A DNA stretch of 23,612 nucleotides from JACQSR01 sp042577505 (GCA_042577505.1 JBHPEA010000020.1:1-23612), one strand, 5' to 3'; shown: positions 14,155-21,378, counted from the first letter of the stretch. The notes: a model not told the origin generated them from the letters alone. Program-made: numbers and translations.

Positions 14155-14178
14155 ATGAAAAAAAAGAAAAATAAAAAA
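14155..14178 (-). terminator. T-rich terminator of metK
   Basis: On the minus strand, directly after the metK stop, the sequence is an almost pure T tract (plus strand A-runs broken by single G or T). Archaeal transcription commonly ends at such tracts without a hairpin. Similar tracts follow the genes ending at 19174 and 20740. Confidence 0.5.
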
Positions 14179-15387
14179 TTACTGATCCAAAGGCACATCC
14201 GTCCCTTTTTTCTCAGGTTCAGATAATGGTCCAGCGTCAGTTTTTAGTGCTTCAACTTTGTCTAACATCTCCCAGGTGAAGTCGGGATCGTCACGACCAA
14301 AGTGACCGTATGCTGCTGTTTTCTTGAAGATTGGTCTTCGAAGTTTCAGATGTTCAATGATATCCTTCGGTCTCAAAGGAAAATGTTTTTGAACAAGTTC
14401 TGCGATTTTATCTTCAGGGATCCTGTTCGTACCGAAGCAATGGGTTAATACTGATACTGGCTGCGCAACTCCAATACAATAAGCGAGTTGAACTTCGCAT
14501 TTATCAGCTAACCCGGCAGCAACAATATTCTTTGCAACATATCTTGCGGCATAACTTGCAGACCTATCCACTTTTGATGGATCCTTTCCAGAAAATGCTC
14601 CGCCACCATGTGAACCATGTCCACCATATGTATCTACAATAATTTTACGGCCAGTTACTCCTGCATCAGCAACAGGACCACCGATAACAAACCTACCAGT
14701 TGCATTAACGAAAAACTTTGTATTGCTGTCAATCCAATCACCACAAATAGGTTTAATAATTTTCTCTGTTACTTCTTCCTTAACTTTATCTTCAGTAACA
14801 TCCCCGTCATGTTGAGTAGCGATAACAATAGCTTCCGCTCGTTTTGGAACTCCGCTTTCATACTCGATAGTAACTTGACTTTTACCATCAGGTCTTAAGA
14901 AAGGAATTGTTTTATCTTTCCTAAGCTCAGCTAATTTCTTAGTCAATTTATGTGCCAACACAATAGGCAATGGCATATACTCTGGTGTTTCATTTGATGC
15001 ATAACCAAACATCAACCCTTGATCACCTGCTCCTTGTTCTTTAGCACCAGCAGCTTCAACTACTCCCTGTGCAATGTCTGGACTTTGTTCTGAAATAGCA
15101 GATAAAACACCACATCCATCACAATCAAATCCATAATTTGGATCATCATAGCCAATCTCACGGATCGCATCTCTAACAACCTTTTGAACATCTATGTATG
15201 TTGTTGTTGTCAATTCACCAGCAACAACTACGAAACCTGTTTTTGTTAGAGTCTCAACAGCGACTCTAGCCTGAGGATCTTCTTTATATACAGCATCCAA
15301 TATAGCATCAGATATCTGATCGCACATTTTATCAGGGTGCCCTTCGGTTACACTTTCAGACGTAAATAAATATCTTCCATCTTTCAT
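14179..15387 (-). CDS. metK: S-adenosylmethionine synthetase, bacterial type
   Basis: This 402-residue protein makes SAM from methionine and ATP. It is the bacterial/eukaryotic MetK type (S-E-S-V-T-E-G-H17-P-D-K at the N-terminus, G-A-G-D-Q-G at 119-124, and a G-G-G-A-F-S-G-K-D loop near 260-270), not the distinct archaeal synthetase. Length and motifs are complete. AAGGTGAT before the ATG is the ribosome site. It is divergent from an HTH-CBS regulator, with operator-like inverted repeats between. Acquisition from bacteria is the likely origin. Confidence 0.95.
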   Translation of the reverse strand: MKDGRYLFTSESVTEGHPDKMCDQISDAILDAVYKEDPQARVAVETLTKTGFVVVAGELTTTTYIDVQKVVRDAIREIGYDDPNYGFDCDGCGVLSAISEQSPDIAQGVVEAAGAKEQGAGDQGLMFGYASNETPEYMPLPIVLAHKLTKKLAELRKDKTIPFLRPDGKSQVTIEYESGVPKRAEAIVIATQHDGDVTEDKVKEEVTEKIIKPICGDWIDSNTKFFVNATGRFVIGGPVADAGVTGRKIIVDTYGGHGSHGGGAFSGKDPSKVDRSASYAARYVAKNIVAAGLADKCEVQLAYCIGVAQPVSVLTHCFGTNRIPEDKIAELVQKHFPLRPKDIIEHLKLRRPIFKKTAAYGHFGRDDPDFTWEMLDKVEALKTDAGPLSEPEKKGTDVPLDQ

Positions 15388-15450
15388 ATTATCACCTTAC
15401 TATTTTTTATATATAGCACTACTTACCCCTATTAATAACCTTTTGACAAC

Positions 15451-15470
15451 ATTATTCTCATCGGAATAAT
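15451..15470. promoter_or_regulatory. Operator-like inverted repeat 1 (metK side)
   Basis: ATTATTC-N6-GAATAAT is a perfect 7-bp inverted repeat. It lies just upstream of a minus-strand TATA-like TTATTAATA (about 15429-15437) that could drive metK. It shares the core TTATTC-N6-GAAT with the repeat at 15501-15516, so the same dimeric protein probably binds both. Confidence 0.55.
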
Positions 15471-15500
15471 CACAACCGATAATATTATATACCCCACAAT

Positions 15501-15516
15501 TATTCCTATAGGAATA
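15501..15516. promoter_or_regulatory. Operator-like palindrome 2 (HTH-CBS side)
   Basis: TATTCCTATAGGAATA is a perfect 16-bp palindrome ending on the A of the HTH-CBS start codon. A TATA-like ATTATATA lies about 25 bp before that ATG, so the palindrome covers the expected transcription start, a classic position for repression. Autoregulation by the adjacent HTH protein is the simplest reading. Confidence 0.6.
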
Positions 15517-16064
15517 TGGCATATGAATTAAACGAAATTAAACAAATAAGAAAGAACCTAGGAATTAGTCAGATTGAACTAGCAAAAACTGCAGAAGTAT
15601 CACAATCTCTTATAGCTAAGATAGAATCCAATAGAATTGATCCTACATTTTCTAAAGCAAATAAGATATTCAATGCATTAGATAAATTGAGTGGTAAGAG
15701 TGGAAAGAAAGTAGAAGAAGTTACTAAAAGAAAGATAGTGTATGTAAATCCAACTGATTCTATCAAAAGTTCTATTGAAAAAATGAAAAAACACGGAATT
15801 AGCCAACTCCCAGTAATTGTAAACCACAAATCAGTTGGGCTAGTATCCGAAGCAATCTTGCTAGATGCAATGGTAAAACACAAAGATCCTGATTTACAAG
15901 TTAAAAACATCATGGGAGATCCACCACCAATAGTCCCAAAGAACGCAGGAGTAGAAGTTGTTACAGATTTACTAAGATACTACCCCATTATCCTTGTAGC
16001 AGAAAAAGGAAACATTGTGGGAATCATAACAAAATCAGACATATTAAGCAAATTCTTTAGATAA
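15516..16064 (+). CDS. HTH-CBS transcriptional regulator
   Basis: This 182-residue protein joins an XRE-type helix-turn-helix (about 7-57, with L-G-I-S-Q-I-E-L-A-K and S-L-I-A-K-I-E-S-N-R) to a pair of CBS domains (about 74-120 and 132-182). The CBS repeats contain H-G-I-S-Q-L-P-V and I-V-G-I-I-T-K-S-D-I-L. CBS pairs bind adenosyl ligands such as AMP, ATP, SAM or MTA. Position opposite metK and the repeated operator suggest it senses SAM or MTA and controls metK and itself. The transcript appears leaderless. Family call firm; ligand and target inferred. Confidence 0.88.
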   Translation: MAYELNEIKQIRKNLGISQIELAKTAEVSQSLIAKIESNRIDPTFSKANKIFNALDKLSGKSGKKVEEVTKRKIVYVNPTDSIKSSIEKMKKHGISQLPVIVNHKSVGLVSEAILLDAMVKHKDPDLQVKNIMGDPPPIVPKNAGVEVVTDLLRYYPIILVAEKGNIVGIITKSDILSKFFR

Positions 16065-16304
16065 TTAATGGATATAGTACGGAGAATTTATTATAATTGG
16101 ATCCCCATCATCATTCCTGTCGTGAGGCGGAAAATAGGGTATTTTTGACTTATCAGGATTATCTGCATCAGGATTATCCCAAATTATTCCAGGAATTGTA
16201 GGATTTTTTATTGGAACATCAGTTGGAAGTTCCATAGGAAAAGGAGATAAACCTACTACATTGTCAAGACCTTCTTTAGGTTTTTCTTGAATATTACATT
16301 CCAT
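16065..16304 (-). CDS. Small Pro/Asp-rich hypothetical protein, 79 residues
   Basis: I do not recognise this protein. It is rich in Pro, Asp, Asn and Ile (D-N-P-D-A-D-N-P-D-K-S, then H-D-R-N-D-D-G-D-P) with no membrane segment and one Cys. The D-D-G-D-P piece echoes the D-N-D-G-D-G-Y-G-D-P of the lipoprotein encoded next to it, so the two could be functionally linked or share a Ca2+-loop style. A minus-strand TTTAAATA at 16325-16332 lies 21-28 bp before the ATG, supporting a real leaderless gene. It ends tail to tail with the HTH-CBS gene. Confidence 0.45.
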   Translation of the reverse strand: MECNIQEKPKEGLDNVVGLSPFPMELPTDVPIKNPTIPGIIWDNPDADNPDKSKIPYFPPHDRNDDGDPIIINSPYYIH

Positions 16305-16471
16305 ATAGAATAATAATTCTGATTTATTTAAAAATCTTCAGTAAAATTTACTTAGCTGTTTTTTCTTCCCAAAGAACCTCATCAACATAATGTATTCCTT
16401 GAGGTATAGGAAATTTATAATTTTTTCAGTAAGACTTAAATAGTAATTTTAATAAGAAGGAATATAATGAG
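16305..16471. other. Divergent promoter region with a possible coding remnant
   Basis: This 167-bp gap holds the leaderless promoter of the leftward small gene (TATA 16325-16332, with AGAAT-N4-ATTCT at 16307-16320) and the promoter of the rightward lipoprotein gene (CTTAAATAG around 16434-16441). Between them a minus-strand open stretch (16348-16420) without a start codon reads F-P-I-P-Q-G-I-H-Y-V-D-E-V-L-W-E-E-K before a stop. It looks protein-like and may be the remnant of a lost gene. Confidence 0.35.
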
Positions 16472-16480
16472 GTGTTATTT

Positions 16481-18355
16481 ATGAATAATAGTTTTCTCCA
16501 ATTAACGATTAGTATGTTAATCACAATTATGTTAATCAGTAGTTGTACCCCTCCTTGCATAGATAATGATGGAGATGGTTATGGAGATCCTGTTAAGGGT
16601 TCTTGTACATTTGATAAGTTAGATTGTGATGATGATCCTAATGCCTGTGGTGCTAATTGCAATCCTGGTATAAGTTATGAAGGTAGATGTGCTGATGGAT
16701 ATGATGATGACTGTGATGGTACTATTGATGGATTAGATGATGATTGTGCAATTCCTAGACATCCTGGAGGACCTTCCCTATCCCCCTTTGATCCTGTTTA
16801 TTATACAAGTAATGAATTGAAAATAGGTATGGAATATGTAAAAGTTAGATTACAAAGGAATAGTGAGAGACCTTTACGAATGAGTGGAATGGGAATACCT
16901 ACAGTAAAACCTAATCATACTCCTTTTGAATGGCAAGTATTACAACCTCGTCTAAACGAAGATATAAATTTTCAAGTAATTGATGAGTACGTTAGAGACT
17001 ACCAAGAAGTTGGATTTACTGATTTAGTACTACCTCTAGTATCATGGCATGAAGATGCCTCAAAAGAATACAAAACACTATTGAATCCTGGAAATCCAAC
17101 ACCAAAACCTACTGATTATCAATACAATTATGAACAGTTGTATTGGAATTTGATTCATGACATTGTGGAAAGGTATGACAACGATTCTATAGATGATATG
17201 CCTGGTTTAAGACATCCTGTTGATATAATTGAGATTGGAGTTGAATTCTCAACATTTGAACCAGAACCAGTTGAAGATTATATAAGAATGCTTACTAATG
17301 CTTCAGATGCTGCTCATACAGCTAGTGATACTGTACAAATAGCGCATTCAGCATTTTTAACAACTAATGTGTTTAAGGATCATCCAGCACCTAGTGAAAT
17401 GGAAGAAGCATGGAATGCAATTGATAGAAGAATTGAAATAAAAAGTTTAGAAGATACAAGAACCTTATTAGATAATTCTGATCTTTTTGATATTGTTGAT
17501 TTGCATACTTATGGTTATAATGAAATGGATGATCAGATGGCTTGGATAAAGGATGAGATGGATCAAAGAGGAATTAATAAACCAATAATTTTTGGTGATG
17601 CTTATCCAAACGGAAGAATTGGTTGGGGTTCAGCTACAATAGTTCCTCAGGGTTGTAATTGTGATAATTCTAATCCTCCAGATCCCAGGTGTGATTGTTA
17701 TAATCAGGCTTGCGGCGGAGCCGGAATAATTATTGTGCCTACTGAGAATGATGATAGATGCCAAATTAAGGATGTAATAGTGGCTGCCTTAAATGGTGAT
17801 CAAGATGCTGATGATTGGATGAGAAAAACTGTCGCATCTGATTCAGTTAAAATGGCAGTAATTGCTGCTAGTTGGGATGTGCATCTAATAAACTTAGGAT
17901 GGGCAGAAGGAATGTATGAATTAGGTGGTGGTGGATTAGCTATTATTGGAACCTCCGCTTGGGGAGACACAATCGATTGTAAGAATTGGAAATGTGATGA
18001 AGATAATGTTGAATATTATCCCAATTTCTACGCAATAAAACAATTACAAGAAAAAATTAGAGGATATGAAAGTTTTCAAAGGGTATTTTACCAAGATCCT
18101 AACATTAGATTGTACAGGGTAACAGATAATGAGGTTGAATTCTGGATTGCCTGGTATGAACCTGCATCTTCATATGTGTATGGTGATCCTATTCCTTCAG
18201 GAGAACTTACTTATAGCAACTTAGATCATAGTTATTCTGTAGAGGAAATGGCGATCGATTCTGGACAACCTAGAACAGAGATTTATAATCCTGTTGAAGG
18301 AGTAGTTAGAATACCTCTTGATGTTTATCCAGTATACATAACAAAATACGGATAA
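16481..18355 (+). CDS. Predicted lipoprotein with MopE-like Ca2+-loop region and TIM-barrel, glycosidase-like domain
   Basis: GAGGTG 6 nt upstream fixes the start at 16481 (624 residues). Residues 1-21 form a signal peptide ending L-I-S-S-C22, a lipobox-like site. Residues 24-90 are Cys-rich with D-x-D-x-D-G loops (D-N-D-G-D-G-Y-G-D-P; D-D-D-C-D-G), as in MopE-type metal-binding repeats. The rest resembles a TIM-barrel glycoside hydrolase: strand I-I-E-I-G-V-E255, then F-D-I-V-D-L-H-T-Y-G and K-P-I-I-F-G-D373-A-Y-P-N-G. The last motif mirrors the nucleophile strand of clan-A enzymes, but with Asp instead of Glu. It is probably exported; whether it cuts or only binds glycans is open. The GAT/GGT-rich codon use looks unlike its neighbours by eye. 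Confidence 0.6.
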   Translation: MNNSFLQLTISMLITIMLISSCTPPCIDNDGDGYGDPVKGSCTFDKLDCDDDPNACGANCNPGISYEGRCADGYDDDCDGTIDGLDDDCAIPRHPGGPSLSPFDPVYYTSNELKIGMEYVKVRLQRNSERPLRMSGMGIPTVKPNHTPFEWQVLQPRLNEDINFQVIDEYVRDYQEVGFTDLVLPLVSWHEDASKEYKTLLNPGNPTPKPTDYQYNYEQLYWNLIHDIVERYDNDSIDDMPGLRHPVDIIEIGVEFSTFEPEPVEDYIRMLTNASDAAHTASDTVQIAHSAFLTTNVFKDHPAPSEMEEAWNAIDRRIEIKSLEDTRTLLDNSDLFDIVDLHTYGYNEMDDQMAWIKDEMDQRGINKPIIFGDAYPNGRIGWGSATIVPQGCNCDNSNPPDPRCDCYNQACGGAGIIIVPTENDDRCQIKDVIVAALNGDQDADDWMRKTVASDSVKMAVIAASWDVHLINLGWAEGMYELGGGGLAIIGTSAWGDTIDCKNWKCDEDNVEYYPNFYAIKQLQEKIRGYESFQRVFYQDPNIRLYRVTDNEVEFWIAWYEPASSYVYGDPIPSGELTYSNLDHSYSVEEMAIDSGQPRTEIYNPVEGVVRIPLDVYPVYITKYG

Positions 18356-18425
18356 TTTTTTATCTCATTTATCTATATCATAGAGTGAAATATTTACAAT
18401 TAGTAAGTCTACTGGGGTTAATACA

Positions 18426-19145
18426 TCAAGAGTAACTTCTACTATTTTGAGAACACAAATTACTAATTGTCCCAAAATATCTTATCTCATCAGCTACAAC
18501 ATAAACTTCAAAATTAGATAAATCTTGTTTCAAAAAAGGAGAAAGCAAACCTTCCTTTGTAACATCCGTTCCTTCAGATACTAAATTAAAAGAAGGGATA
18601 ACAATCAGATCTTTCCTCTTCCACTTACCTTTCAGGAAACATTTAAACAACTCTACCCTTGGACCTCCTGCAATTGAAACTGCAGGATGTTCGTGCCCAA
18701 TAATTATTACTTTCTCTTTGATCTTATCAGGAATCTTATTACCGTGCAAGATAAGATGATCTCCAAGACTATAACTCTCAACAACGGAAATCCCTTTCAT
18801 TTCTGCAATTGGACCTAATATCTTATCGTGATTTCCTTTAATCAAAACAATCTCTTTCACATATTTCTTAAGGAATGTAAGAAACTGTAACGTATGTCTC
18901 CATTCTTGTTTAGAAATCAATCCAAATTCGTGCTTCAAATCTCCGGCAACAATAACACGATCAAACTTCTCACCAGAGAATATCTTCTCCATCCTCTCAA
19001 TTAACTCTTTAAACTGAAATCTGGGAATTAGAACTCCTTGCTTATTCAAAGCTTCTTCTAAACCAATATGAACATCTGTAATAATGAGTGAATTACTAAC
19101 TATTAAGCCAAGATCCTTTACTCTAACACCTTTCAATATCTCCAT
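18426..19145 (-). CDS. Calcineurin-like phosphoesterase (COG1407/MJ0037-like)
   Basis: This 239-residue metallophosphoesterase has the full motif series: D24-V-H26-I-G, G-D69-L-K-H, G-N105-H106-D, H134-G and G-H151-E-H153-P. The G-D-L-K-H-E-F and G-H-E-H-P variants are typical of the archaeal MJ0037/COG1407 group, whose substrate is unknown. The last ~12 residues (C-S-Q-N-S-R-S-Y-S) look untypical and may reflect a shifted stop. It lies 28 bp after the small membrane protein gene on the same strand, separated by a T-rich tract. Confidence 0.85.
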   Translation of the reverse strand: MEILKGVRVKDLGLIVSNSLIITDVHIGLEEALNKQGVLIPRFQFKELIERMEKIFSGEKFDRVIVAGDLKHEFGLISKQEWRHTLQFLTFLKKYVKEIVLIKGNHDKILGPIAEMKGISVVESYSLGDHLILHGNKIPDKIKEKVIIIGHEHPAVSIAGGPRVELFKCFLKGKWKRKDLIVIPSFNLVSEGTDVTKEGLLSPFLKQDLSNFEVYVVADEIRYFGTISNLCSQNSRSYS

Positions 19146-19173
19146 AAAAAAGAAAAAATAAAAAGAATATAAA
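19146..19173 (-). terminator. T-rich tract after the small membrane protein gene
   Basis: The minus strand after the stop at 19174 is dominated by T runs broken by single C or A residues, close to the tract after metK. It also contains TTTATATTC 20-28 bp before the phosphoesterase start, so it may end one transcript and start the next. Confidence 0.4.
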
Positions 19174-19554
19174 TTACTTTGTCTTAGCTAACCTTACAAT
19201 TTCTTTCAAAGCAACCACAATAATTGATGGCACAACGAAAGCTAAGATACTTTGTAATAGTCCTTGTAAGAACGTACCGATGTATTGGACACTTCCCAAT
19301 CCGACACCACCAGTTACTCCACCACCTTGAGCACCAATCCACACAACGATGGTTAGTAGTGTACTTGAAAGCAAAAACTCTTTTGTTTCCTTTCCTGTCA
19401 CATTCAAGAAACCAACAATTAAACCCAATACAATTACTAATGACGTTAACCAAGGTACAGCGCCAGTAGGCTCCAATGGTTCCTTAAATAATCCAAGAAC
19501 AAGTGCAATCAAAACACCTATTACAAACGAATAATTTCCAACTTTTTTATGCAT
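19174..19554 (-). CDS. Small four-helix membrane protein, function unknown
   Basis: This 126-residue protein has four hydrophobic segments: about 9-23, 35-52, 59-75 and 92-115. A Gly-rich loop (G-A-Q-G-G-G-V-T-G-G-V-G) lies between the third and fourth. No family is recognised with confidence, though proteins of this size and layout occur in DPANN genomes. GGGGGTG lies about 6 nt before the ATG, a strong ribosome site. It may form an operon with the phosphoesterase gene downstream. Confidence 0.65.
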   Translation of the reverse strand: MHKKVGNYSFVIGVLIALVLGLFKEPLEPTGAVPWLTSLVIVLGLIVGFLNVTGKETKEFLLSSTLLTIVVWIGAQGGGVTGGVGLGSVQYIGTFLQGLLQSILAFVVPSIIVVALKEIVRLAKTK

Positions 19555-19617
19555 CTATTACACCCCCTTTTAATGTAATACACCAACTCTAACTTAATCA
19601 TATTTAAAGTTTACGGT

Positions 19618-20106
19618 TTACAATAATCCTTCTTTTAACACCCTCTGAAGGTTATCAGCGACAACCTTAGGAACGAACTGGTCAATTTTGCCACCATTCC
19701 TAGCTATCTCTTTAACCAAAGAAGAACTTAAGAATACATTCTCCTGAGAAGTCATAATAAAGACAGTTTCAATATCCTTATTCATTTTTCTATTTGTTAA
19801 AGCTTGCTGAAATTCCATCTCAAAATCAGAAACCGCCCTTAAACCCTTAATCAACACATTACATTGTTTTTTCTTAGCAAAATCTATCAACAATCCACTA
19901 AATGTCTCAACTTCAATTCCCTTCACACCTTTAATTGACTCAACAACCATTGATTTCCTTTCTTCTAAAGAAAAAAGTGCTTTCTTATCAAAATGCGTCG
20001 ATATACCAATAATGACTTTATCAAATATCTTTAAGGCTCTTTTAACAATATCCACATGGCCCATAGTTATTGGGTCAAATGTTCCTGCATATATTGCAGT
20101 TTTCAT
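19618..20106 (-). CDS. coaD: Phosphopantetheine adenylyltransferase, bacterial type
   Basis: This 162-residue protein transfers AMP to 4'-phosphopantetheine, giving dephospho-CoA. It has the bacterial CoaD features: G-T-F-D-P-I-T-M-G-H17 nucleotide-binding motif, K-G-L-R-A-V-S-D-F-E-M-E, and the I-M-T-S...S-S-S-L-V-K-E segment near the C-terminus. Archaea usually carry a different adenylyltransferase family (COG1019). Its ATG overlaps the stop of coaE (ATGA), so the two last steps of CoA synthesis are translated together. Confidence 0.93.
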   Translation of the reverse strand: MKTAIYAGTFDPITMGHVDIVKRALKIFDKVIIGISTHFDKKALFSLEERKSMVVESIKGVKGIEVETFSGLLIDFAKKKQCNVLIKGLRAVSDFEMEFQQALTNRKMNKDIETVFIMTSQENVFLSSSLVKEIARNGGKIDQFVPKVVADNLQRVLKEGLL

Positions 20107-20678
20107 TTTAATTTACCTATTATTTCCTCAACTTGTTTTTTTGTTTCATCTAAGGATCCTGAATTATCAATTAAAAAATCGCCATACTTTTCTCTCTTCT
20201 CCTGAGGAATCTGTCTTTGTAATCTCTGCTTAGCTTCTTCCAAACTCATATTCTTTTGCATCATTCTTTCGTCTCTAATAGAAGCGTCAATCTTTACAAC
20301 GATAACCTTGTCAACCAAATCGTTAACGCCTGCTTCTATTAACATAGATGCGTCAAATAAAATATTCTTTCCTTTATTCTCTTCAATAAGAGCTATCATA
20401 CGAGCTCTCACAATTGGATGTGAAATGGAACACAAAGCAGCCCACCTTGAACCATCAGAAAAAACGATCTCGGCTAGCTTTTTACGATTAATTTCACCAC
20501 TTTCATCAAGAATATCATCACCAAACTCTTTCTTAACTTCCTCATAAACTTCATTCCCTTTTTTCAGAATATCCCTGCCTACATCATCAAGATTAATAAC
20601 AAGAAACCCTTTCTCTTCGAACATCTTTGCAATAGTAGACTTACCGCTTCCAATATTCCCAGTCAATCCTATAATCAT
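20103..20678 (-). CDS. coaE: Dephospho-CoA kinase, bacterial type
   Basis: This 191-residue kinase phosphorylates the 3'-hydroxyl of dephospho-CoA. The P-loop T6-G-N-I-G-S-G-K-S14-T is followed by the family's N-L-D-D-V-G-R motif, I-S-H-P-I-V-R and a C-terminal D-N-S-G-S. It is the bacterial CoaE family, not the GTP-dependent kinase (DUF359) found in many archaea. A CTATAAAAAC element lies 22-31 bp before the ATG, and a tandem repeat of ATAAACTAG (period 10) spans the gap to the start codon. It overlaps coaD by 4 bp. Confidence 0.93.
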   Translation of the reverse strand: MIIGLTGNIGSGKSTIAKMFEEKGFLVINLDDVGRDILKKGNEVYEEVKKEFGDDILDESGEINRKKLAEIVFSDGSRWAALCSISHPIVRARMIALIEENKGKNILFDASMLIEAGVNDLVDKVIVVKIDASIRDERMMQKNMSLEEAKQRLQRQIPQEKREKYGDFLIDNSGSLDETKKQVEEIIGKLK

Positions 20679-20695
20679 AAACTAGAATAAACTAG
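20677..20695. repeat. Tandem 9-mer at the coaE start
   Basis: ATAAACTAG occurs at 20677-20685 and 20687-20695 (period 10), between the TATA-like element and the coaE start codon. Two copies on the same DNA face, one helical turn apart, could bind a regulator; it may also be chance. Confidence 0.3.
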
Positions 20696-20716
20696 CTTTG
20701 TTTTTATAGATTTCCA

Positions 20717-20739
20717 TAAAAAAGAAAAGAAATAAAAAA
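20717..20739 (-). terminator. T-rich tract after the 103-residue hypothetical gene
   Basis: On the minus strand this tract after the stop at 20740 has T runs broken by single C or A, near-identical in layout to the tracts after metK and the small membrane protein gene. Probable archaeal terminator. Confidence 0.45.
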
Positions 20740-21051
20740 TTAATCCAGGTTGGGCAGAGGAAGCAGTAGAAATTTCATAGGCTGATAATCAAGATTTCTT
20801 TCCTTAGAAATTCTGCTTAATTCCCTTTGAGAACCTTCAAGATATTGTTCAACATTATCTCTGGCACTACCAAGGATACGATAAAACCCCTTCATACATT
20901 CATCTTCCCCTCTTCTTTCACCTAAGACACGTCCACTAGCTCCAATACCAAACTGCGTATGTGATCGAACCATTGAATTATACTCATCTATCATCACTGT
21001 CGCCGTTTCCTCCATGGACCCTCTCATCGCGTCAAATTCTTCTTGATTCAT
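20740..21051 (-). CDS. Hypothetical helical protein, 103 residues
   Basis: I do not recognise this protein. It is probably mostly helical and charged (E-E-T-A-T-V-M-I-D-E-Y-N-S-M, then R-D-N-V-E-Q-Y-L-E-G-S-Q-R-E-L), with one Cys and a short hydrophobic tail (F-L-L-L-P-L-P). No membrane segment or motif is seen. A minus-strand TTTAAAAATTA about 26-36 bp before the ATG supports a leaderless gene, and a T-rich terminator follows its stop. Likely a real gene. Confidence 0.5.
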   Translation of the reverse strand: MNQEEFDAMRGSMEETATVMIDEYNSMVRSHTQFGIGASGRVLGERRGEDECMKGFYRILGSARDNVEQYLEGSQRELSRISKERNLDYQPMKFLLLPLPNLD

Positions 21052-21151
21052 TTTTCAACTAGAACTTTTCGCTTAATTTTTAAAGATTTCGATTGAAAAT
21101 GAGAAGTTTTTCAGAATTAAAAGCATATTTTCGAGAAAAGATAATATGAAT

Positions 21152-21160
21152 TTATTAAAC
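21152..21160 (+). promoter_or_regulatory. TATA-like box before the structured RNA candidate
   Basis: TTTATTAAA lies 21-29 bp before position 21181, where the GC-rich structured segment begins. That is the spacing expected if transcription starts at the first base of the RNA. Confidence 0.45.
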
Positions 21161-21180
21161 AAAAAAGAATACAAAAAAAT

Positions 21181-21335
21181 ATGCGCCGGTGATGGAAAAC
21201 CCGGCTAATCCGCTAAGCTGAAACCTTAGTGTTCGTGAGGACATCAGGGTCTTAAAAATCTATCGATTTTTAAGCTATCAGATTTTTGCATAGCAGAGTA
21301 AATGTCCATAGGACTAGGGAGAGTTCTCTTAAAAC
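21181..21335 (+). ncRNA. Structured RNA candidate, about 155 nt
   Basis: No reading frame fits here, yet the segment is GC-rich at its start and full of pairings. These are GCCGG/CCGGC (21185-21189 with 21201-21205); CGCTAAG/CTTAGTG (21211-21217 with 21225-21231, one G-U); and GGACAT/ATGTCC (21239-21244 with 21302-21307) enclosing two hairpins. The enclosed hairpins are CTTAAAAATC/GATTTTTAAG (21251-21260 with 21265-21274) and GCTAT/ATAGC (21274-21278 with 21290-21294). The G-U pair favours plus-strand transcription, and a TATA-like box sits at the right distance. It is not recognised as tRNA, 5S, SRP or RNase P RNA. It lies directly before the RHH-nuclease operon and could be its leader, a guide or an independent RNA. 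Confidence 0.5.
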
Positions 21336-21342
21336 CAAAAGG

Positions 21343-21378
21343 CTTATATAGTACATAGTACTTACATTATGTACGTAC
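21343..21378. promoter_or_regulatory. Promoter and GTAC-rich inverted repeat of the RHH-nuclease operon
   Basis: CTTATATA (21343-21350) is a TATA box. Right after it GTACATA (21351-21357) and TATGTAC (21368-21374) form a 7-bp inverted repeat with a 10-bp gap, and GTAC occurs four times in 28 bp, ending with the palindrome GTACGTAC. The repeat covers the expected transcription start, a fitting operator for the RHH protein encoded downstream. Confidence 0.5.

Noticed and set aside
13140..14160. CRISPR array
   Set aside because: No regularly spaced direct repeats; the spacing seen is that of ribosome sites before small frames.
14617..14898. 93-codon plus-strand frame inside metK
   Set aside because: Antisense to a strongly conserved metK region; composition is that of a shadow frame.
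16348..16420. Minus-strand protein-like stretch (F-P-I-P-Q-G-I-H-Y-V-D-E-V-L-W) before a stop codon
   Set aside because: No start codon lies between it and an upstream in-frame stop; it may be a gene remnant but is too short to call a pseudogene with confidence. Mentioned in the entry for the gap.
21181..21335. Box C/D RNA, fluoride riboswitch or RNase P RNA fragment
   Set aside because: GTGATGG and CTGA occur, but spacing and second box pair do not fit a C/D RNA; the riboswitch core and the RNase P conserved regions are missing.
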